Assembly (NCBI GenBank): GCA_012932295.1
Contig: JAAONU010000001.1
Coordinates: 51,991,134 to 52,055,133, forward strand
Source: Cyclina sinensis
Taxonomy: Eukaryota; Mollusca; Bivalvia; Venerida; Veneridae
Direction: 5' to 3'
Length of the DNA: 64,000 bases
The position numbers and the translations under genes were made by a program. A model generated the notes under the pieces. It was not told the origin of the DNA, did not search any database, and saw nothing but the letters and a program-made list of their open reading frames with translations. This document shows, piece after piece, positions 57,745 to 64,000 of the stretch. The number at the start of each line of letters is the position of its first letter. The stretch's first letter is position 1.

Positions 57745-60220
57745 AGACGAATATTGGAAATCAGTTGAAAACGTCTGAAGTGAAAATCTGTGAGGAAGTC
57801 CTGCAAAATGAGTAAACCTGAAAAAAAGAACAAAGTCAGCCAAACCTGAAAGAGTTTCTGAAAAGTCAAATTTGAAAAATGAAAAAAGTAATGAGAACAA
57901 GAAACTATAAGTGTCAAAGAAAACCTCTGGTAAATTTGAACCAGTTGCCTTTGAAAATGTGGTACTCCTTTTGTTTTGTGCTCATACAAAGGAAGTGAAA
58001 ATGAAGATGCTGTTTTAGACTAAACACTTCTCCTAAAACATCAGCTGCAAGAAAGAAACAACCCCTAAGCACCATTTTTCGACCCGTGGCCGAGGTAGAT
58101 TATATCCCAGCCCTTTTTGAAATATCCTACACACACGGCCTGCTACTGATATTCTTCAGCTGAAATCAGTGACATAACCAGCTTTCATAAGTTAGGAAGT
58201 TAAAGTTCCTTCTTATGCATTTCGATACTGTTCAATAATAGAAATAATAACATAATAATCTATAAGAAAACCTCTTCTTGATCACTCTGAACAGTCATAT
58301 CCTTATGTATTTATTAATTTAGACTTCAACAGTACACATACTAATCCATCCTTCCTTAGATATAATGAATTTTATATGGCCAATTCGAATATATGGCTAA
58401 ATAAATGGCACGTGCTACTTAGAAATGAGTTGTGTTGTGTGCGTGTCATGGCTGGCAGCGAGAAGAGTAACGTGTCTTCGATACCAAGGTTTGTACCTTG
58501 GGTAAATGTGACTTTTGAAAAAACTTGACATATTTGAAATAATGTCCTGTTTACAGGTTGTTAAGGCATGTGTTAAGAGTTTCACACTCCCCGTCACAAA
58601 CTAACAAGAGCTCTTTAAGTTTTTCTGTTATTGTTCCCAAATTAATTGTAAAAACATGTTGTTAACTGCATAACCACACTGAAACTTTTTTCATTTCATA
58701 GAATTTAGGTCAGAGCCGACGATGGAAAAAAGAAAATGTTTATACATTTAGAAATTCTATCTGTAATTGTGAAGAACATACCTAAACTATGTTACTGACT
58801 CATTTTTTGTTACAGAAAAACATCATAATATAGAGTTTTACACACTTTTATCGGTAAAAAATTTACCACGTTACTCACGGGGTAGATACTTTGGTTATAT
58901 CATTAATTTTGACTATTTTTGGTAAATAATGTCTGTGGCTCAGTGTTGTAGATCATCGCTCTTATTTTACTGACCGAAAGGGCATGGGTTCGAATCCTGA
59001 TGAAATCAAAACTTTTTTTCAGTTTAACTTCTCTTAAATTTAAAAGAAAAAAAAAATCAGCTTTAATTCTGTGAGTTCTGTAAGTTCTGTTAATTGAAAT
59101 CCGAGATACAACCGGAAGAGACATTGGGCAAAAATGGCTGCATTTTGAATTCACAGTGCTAATTCTATGAAATTGAGTGAAAAAGATATGATTTGCAAAT
59201 GAATGACATAGTGACTGAAAGGTTCTAAATACAGATATATTTCAGTTAAGTCTTATTTTATTTCTCAGCTAACTGGATGTTTCTAGGCTCGCAGTTTTTA
59301 TGAATTCTATCTATTAGTGTTATTTCACACACCCAACAACTGAAAATCAACTTTTTCAGATAGTTGTTCGAAACCATGACCACTGAATAGGAAATGATGC
59401 AACTATGAAATTGACGAATTACTCCCATTAGGTTTCATATATCAAGTCCATGCTGCCTACTTTTGCCTTGACACAGCAGGTTACGTTGTAAAGTTTACGT
59501 TGTAAAGTCCACACTAACACTACACTGAACATGAAGCAGCAAAAAACACTCATAAAATGTTAAATTTCAAACAAAAACGTTTTGATATGTTATGCTTTTG
59601 TTGCAACTGTCTCTATGTAAGGGGAGTTTAATCATAACATTAATAAAAACTTCAAACTACTTTTAAACCAATGTTCGGCATGAATGCATATAAACGTGCA
59701 GAAAAAGGTCATGGATTTAAAATAAGCACTCTATGATATTTACGTGAATCTTTTGCGAATTACTGCAATATCTTGTTAAAATGTACTTGTAAATTAGAAA
59801 ATTCACATTTCTTGCTTAAATATCCGAGTAAAATACTGTAATGTAATACAGGCGAATTACTACTTTCAGAATATGTACAACAGTATACATGTACAAGCAG
59901 TGCAAAACATCGCTAGATCCATTTATGTCATCGCGTCTATGTATTTACAAAACGTAATCAAAAATACTGGTGATACTCCTAGAGAGATTAAATACTCAGT
60001 AATATCTCTAAAATACGAGAGCTGTCCAAAAATATTTCATTATTTTCTTTATGAAAAAAAAAACAACATTATTGGTCAGTTATTGACTCAGTATATAATT
60101 ATAATGTTGCTACTGAAACTGTACAATTCTAACCAATATAAAAGGCGTGGAAAGAGTTACAAACATGTAACAAGGCTATTCAGGCTAAGATAATAGATTT
60201 TTTTACAGAGAAAGTTAAAC
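57745..60220. other. Intergenic stretch, one tRNA-like SINE head
   Basis: Apart from the tRNA-like segment at 58930-59005, nothing is recognised. A 106-codon frame at 59873-60193 has no known family and ordinary background composition. Confidence 0.5.
58930..59005 (+). mobile_element. tRNA-derived SINE head
   Basis: A box A-like TGGCTCAGTGTTG and a perfect box B GGTTCGAATCC lie about 50 bases apart. Stems do not fold into a good tRNA, so a SINE remnant is preferred over a functional tRNA. Confidence 0.55.
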
Positions 60221-60223
60221 ACA

Positions 60224-61361
60224 TTTCAGCACTTGTTTAGAACATCCTATTTCTTTATATTCAGAATTTGCTAAAATTTACTCAATTTTATTATGTCTTC
60301 GTAAGTAAACCGTGGAATAATTTCTTATGTCCACTTTCCTTCCTTCAAGTAGTTGCGAACCTTCATCAGTTTTTAAAAATCTTTTTGTCAGGATATGGGT
60401 TTGTCCATCGGCAATGTTTCGATCGAAACAATTCAACATAACACATCTTAATGTAATCAGTTCACAGTTTACAGGAAATTAAAAAAATAAAGAAATGACT
60501 CGATCAAATTAAATGATATTTAGACTTAAAAGTCATTTTAGACTTTTAAGATGTGAAAAGTATACCACTAATTCTGCTCTCAGTATGTTCTCTAAACACA
60601 CTGACACACAAGTGATTGCCCCGTAACAAACCGTTAATCCTTTGTAAGACCATCCAGATAAGTAAAATCATTTTCAACCTTCACTGTTCTGTCGAAAAGT
60701 ATCTTTGGTCGATCGTCAAAGCCAAATAACAAGCAGTCTTCAAGGACGTAACGTCTAAGTCTTTCCATGTCCTCGAGTGGCACCTGTCTGCTGTTTCAGC
60801 ACTTGTTTAGAACATCCTATTTCTTTATATTCAGAATTTGCTAAAATTTACTCAATTTTATTATGTCTTCGTAAGTAAACCTTGGAATAATTTCTTATTT
60901 CCACTTTCCTTCCTTCAAGTAGTTGCGAACCTTCATCAGTTTTTAAATATCTTTTTGTCAGGATATGGGTTTGTCCATCGGCAATGTTTCGATCGAAACA
61001 ATTCAACATAACACATCTTAATGTAATCAATTCACAGTTTACAGGAAATTAAAAAAAATAAAGAAATGACTCGATCAAATTAAATGATATTTAGACTTAA
61101 AAGTCATTTTAGACTTTTAAGATGTGAAAAGTATACCACAAATTCTGCTCTCAGTATGTTCTCTAAACACACTGACACACAAGTGATTGCCCCGTAACAA
61201 ACCGTTAATCCTTTGTAAGACCATCCAGATAAGTAAAATCATTTTCAACCTTCACTGTTCTGTCGAAAAGTATCTTTGGTCGATCGTCAAAACCAAATAG
61301 CAAGCAGTCTTCAAGGACGTAACGTCTAAGTCTTTCCATGTCCTCGAGTGGCACCTGTCTG
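60224..61361. repeat. About 567-bp direct tandem duplication
   Basis: Copy 1 (60224-60790) and copy 2 (60794-61361) are nearly identical, differing by a few substitutions and one base in an A run. Each carries the last 50 or so codons of the broken sulfotransferase plus its downstream flank. The join is at 60791-60793. Confidence 0.9.
60634..60790 (-). pseudogene. Duplicated C-terminal fragment of the sulfotransferase copy
   Basis: It encodes the final residues ending FTYLDGLTK-type sequence and the stop at 60634-60636, cut off by the duplication junction. It cannot be a gene by itself. Confidence 0.85.
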
Positions 61362-62415
61362 TACGCCTGGATTAGAGCTTCTTGACGTTGCTGCTTAACC
61401 TTCGAACGATTAACTGGAATGCTCAATGCTGTCTTAACAGCCTCGAGAAATTTGTCTTTAGTTATAGAGTCTGCATCACGCTGTGTGTATGGAAAGTTGA
61501 TGTATTTTGACAGATAACCACGTATTTGTAAGTCTCTCCATGTCCGAAGCATCATTTTGAAATTTTATTTCTTTTTGTATTTTCTTTGTTTGAAACAGAA
61601 AATTTACACGTCCGCTTGCAGTGTCGACAACGGTCTCCATATGGAAGTCATCGAAATTTAAGGAGACTTCAGGGAACTGATCGTTCAACTTATAGGTAAG
61701 AAAGACGGCATCATTTCTTAGTGTTTCTAACTTTCCAATGTACTGGAAATCCGTTGAACATGGATCCCACTCTCTATTCATCGGTGAAAAGTGTTCATCT
61801 ATCGGTTGACCGGACTAGCTTTGATACAGAATGTACATAATAAATTCTAAAAAAGTAACGTCAAACCCATAGATTTTATAAACATAGGAATAATCACCTC
61901 TTATTACATGAACTACCTGTCTACCAGTTAGTATCCAATACATTAAGTTCGGGTGACAAAGTTTTCATACCCAGAAAATAATCTTGCATAAGGATCACGG
62001 ACAAACATGAACAATGTTCCATTTTCTCTCAAATTTCTTTTATCTTCCTCTGAAAGTTGTTTCAGTTTTAAGAGGTTCACTCCACTTAAAGATATGTCAA
62101 ACGGTGACCTTAGTTTTCCCTGACTTGCAAATACAGTCAGTACTCTTTTCCAGAATGTTGAACTTACTTTAGCTATCGGACAGTAAATATTATAAACCTT
62201 GTCCACCAGTATCCTGGAATTATTGTTATCTACGTCCTTTTCAACCGTCCTGATCACTTTTCTGCAGCCATCTTGAATCAGTGTACGACGTTCTTCGGAT
62301 ACATGTTCTCTGCTATATACATTTGCGTCTTTCGTCGGAAAAAAGCCAGAAAAGCCGGAAATAGTATTTGAATGAAACTTGTCTTTTGGTATCAGGTAAG
62401 AGTCTCTCCCAATTT
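61205..62415 (-). pseudogene. Second carbohydrate sulfotransferase copy, broken
   Basis: This is a paralogue of exon 2 of the gene at 41739. The acceptor (TTTCAG) and split-codon phase are kept at 62415, so it arose by DNA duplication rather than by retrocopying. The PAPS motifs remain (AKVSSTFWKR, where Pro of the motif is now Ala, and VRDPYARLFSGY). Three lesions are seen: a 4-base deletion near 61962, an in-frame TAG at 61815-61817 (Glu codon in the intact gene), and an 8-base deletion near 61559. No membrane-anchor exon was found upstream within the window. Confidence 0.88.
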
Positions 62416-62514
62416 CTGAAATAAGAATATGATGGTAATTAGAAAGGAAATAATACTGTCGCTGAATATGTTTGCAAAGTTATACAGTAAATCAAAATAT
62501 GGATTTTTAGCTCA

Positions 62515-63400
62515 CCTGGTTTTCTGTCCGTTGGCAGTCATCCGTCAGTCTGTCGTCCACAATTAACTTCTAACGTCATCTCCTCGTATACCACTGAGCG
62601 GATTGCAAAAAGAAATCACAGAAATGATCCTGGGATGGTCAGAAATGATCCTGGGATGGTCCCTTTTCAAAAATATATAAAGATGGGATTCCGTGCCGAA
62701 TACTGGTTTCCAGGGCAATAGAAAGGAAAAATATATTTAAAAAATCTTGTCTGAACACACAAATGCTAGAGGTTTGATATTTTGTCTGTAGTATCATGTA
62801 GTGGACCTATACCAAAATCGTACAAATCATGGCTCCTGGGTCAGAATTAGTCCTCACCCGAGAGGTCACTTCATTTTGCATAGACATTTATAGAAAAAAG
62901 CTTTCAAAATCTTCTGCTCTAAAGCCATAAGGCTAATTGCATAAAATTGTATGAAAAAGGAATTCCATTCAGAATGCTGGTCTCCATGGCAACTGATCAA
63001 AACTTAAGACATTTTATGTGTAACCGCAAGACATGAAGCTTAGTTATTTGGCTTACAGCATCATCTAGCCATGGCCCGGATAAACAGTGGTCGAGAGGTT
63101 AGAGCGCTGGACTGGAGGTCGCTGGTTTGAATCCCACAGGGGATGGATTCTACAGTGACATTCCACGTTCTGCACTTTCGGCGCGAGTACTGGTTGGAAC
63201 CCAGAAAGCTGTCATCGAGATGGATTAATATAAGTTGGGAGAACTTGTTTTCCAATCGATATAGAATAAATAAGTTTAAATTAATCAAGAGGACCTTTAC
63301 GGGTCAAAATTGGTCCCTTCCGAGGGGTCACTTTATTTTGCATAAATTTTTATTGAAAAGTCTTTCAAAATCTTTTCCTCCAAAGTCTCTGGGAAAACTT
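62515..63400. repeat. Bivalve-type dispersed repeat with nested SINE
   Basis: Two to three degenerate copies of a unit contain 'aatactggtttccagggcaa', 'gaggtcacttcattttgcat' and 'tttcaaaatcttctgct'. It opens with 'agctcacctggttttctgtc' next to 'cagtctgtcgtcc'. The SINE at 63083-63275 interrupts the last copy. Confidence 0.65.
63083..63275 (+). mobile_element. tRNA-derived SINE, second full copy
   Basis: Box A TGGTCGAGAGG and box B GGTTTGAATCC are followed by a body shared with 40848-41050 ('ggaacccagaaagctgtcat', 'gagaacttgttttccaatcg'), ending in 'atagaataaataag'. Confidence 0.8.
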
Positions 63401-63409
63401 TTCATTCAT

Positions 63410-64000
63410 TCTTTTATCTGGCACATGACACTAGCTATTTGACGTCGTCAACAAAATAACGATTTCTGCAAATACACGATGTTTTCTGCCTTTTCTGAAT
63501 AACCATAAAGCGCTGTCGTTTCAAAAAAAGGGGTTAAGTGTTCGATGGTTATAAAAACGTGTATGTGGATCACTCAACAACCCCGCAACTATATCGCATG
63601 TTGCGTGTAACTTGGTATGACGTCCGTGATACCAAAATAATAAGTAGAAATGTCACATTTGCATCGTTTATTCCACAATAAGTGTACCTTCTGGAAGTCA
63701 GGTTGCGATCAAAAGTATACAAAATTGATTTCAAAACAGTATTTTATCTGTAAGTGAAAAAATCCCTGAAAATATGGAATGTTATTTAGGTAAAATTACT
63801 CAATGCCCGCTTACTGTTACAATTCACTCATTGACACAGCTATTGAGCTAACTGGTATAGTCCTTATGCATGCTGGCACCCTCACCACGCTTGTTGACAA
63901 TGATACCATGCTTGCTGGAAGTTACAACGTGTACGCTGTTTAGAACCCGATGTCTATATGATAATGGCATTTGGCTAAATGATAGTGTAATGTAGCGTAA
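63410..64000. other. Window end, no gene seen
   Basis: No reading frame, RNA gene or repeat is recognised. Confidence 0.45.

Noticed and set aside
59873..60193. 106-codon plus-strand frame
   Set aside because: No family recognised and background-like composition; kept out for lack of support.

Overview
The window looks like nuclear DNA of an invertebrate animal, most probably a bivalve mollusc. It is AT-rich, with split genes on standard GT-AG introns, molluscan-type carbohydrate genes, tRNA-derived SINEs and tandem-repeat families of the kind I know from clam genomes. The species assignment is an inference; no database was searched.

Three genes are recognised, all on the minus strand. (1) Positions 25711 to 1531 hold a complete lysosomal alpha-mannosidase (MAN2B1, glycoside hydrolase family 38). 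It has 26 exon positions which, spliced as given here, form one open reading frame of 1029 codons plus stop. Two exon positions are multiplied: position 6 exists in three versions (20582-20682, 19183-19280, 17956-18053) and position 9 in two (12988-13194, 12486-12692). All five versions are open, have splice sites and fit the phase of their neighbours, so the gene can encode up to six catalytic-domain isoforms. This is the main discovery candidate. (2) Positions 34405 to 33081 hold a two-coding-exon AA15-type lytic polysaccharide monooxygenase with signal peptide, copper histidine brace, acidic linker, two Cys-Met-Cys-X-Cys clusters and a hydrophobic C-terminus. (3) Positions 44190 to 41739 hold a two-exon type II membrane carbohydrate sulfotransferase. 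A broken copy lies at 62415 to 61205, and its 3' end has been duplicated again in tandem at 60634-60790.

The rest is introns and intergenic DNA rich in mobile-element remains: an internally deleted mariner with its terminal repeats in mannosidase intron 12 (9831-10810), a Tc1 transposase relic interrupted by a SINE (about 40560-41420), a LINE reverse-transcriptase relic split by a tandem-repeat element (about 53290-55600), several small inverted-repeat elements (24614-24857, 28508-28700, 29393-29631, 48922-49020), a fold-back structure (26775-27000), and minisatellites with periods of about 60, 37, 24 and 55 bp. The stretches 30830-33080, 34800-40550, 45770-48330 and 57740-60220 show no gene I can support.

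The three genes share a carbohydrate theme (glycan degradation in lysosomes, polysaccharide oxidation, glycan sulfation), but each is an ordinary separate eukaryotic unit and nothing shows joint regulation.
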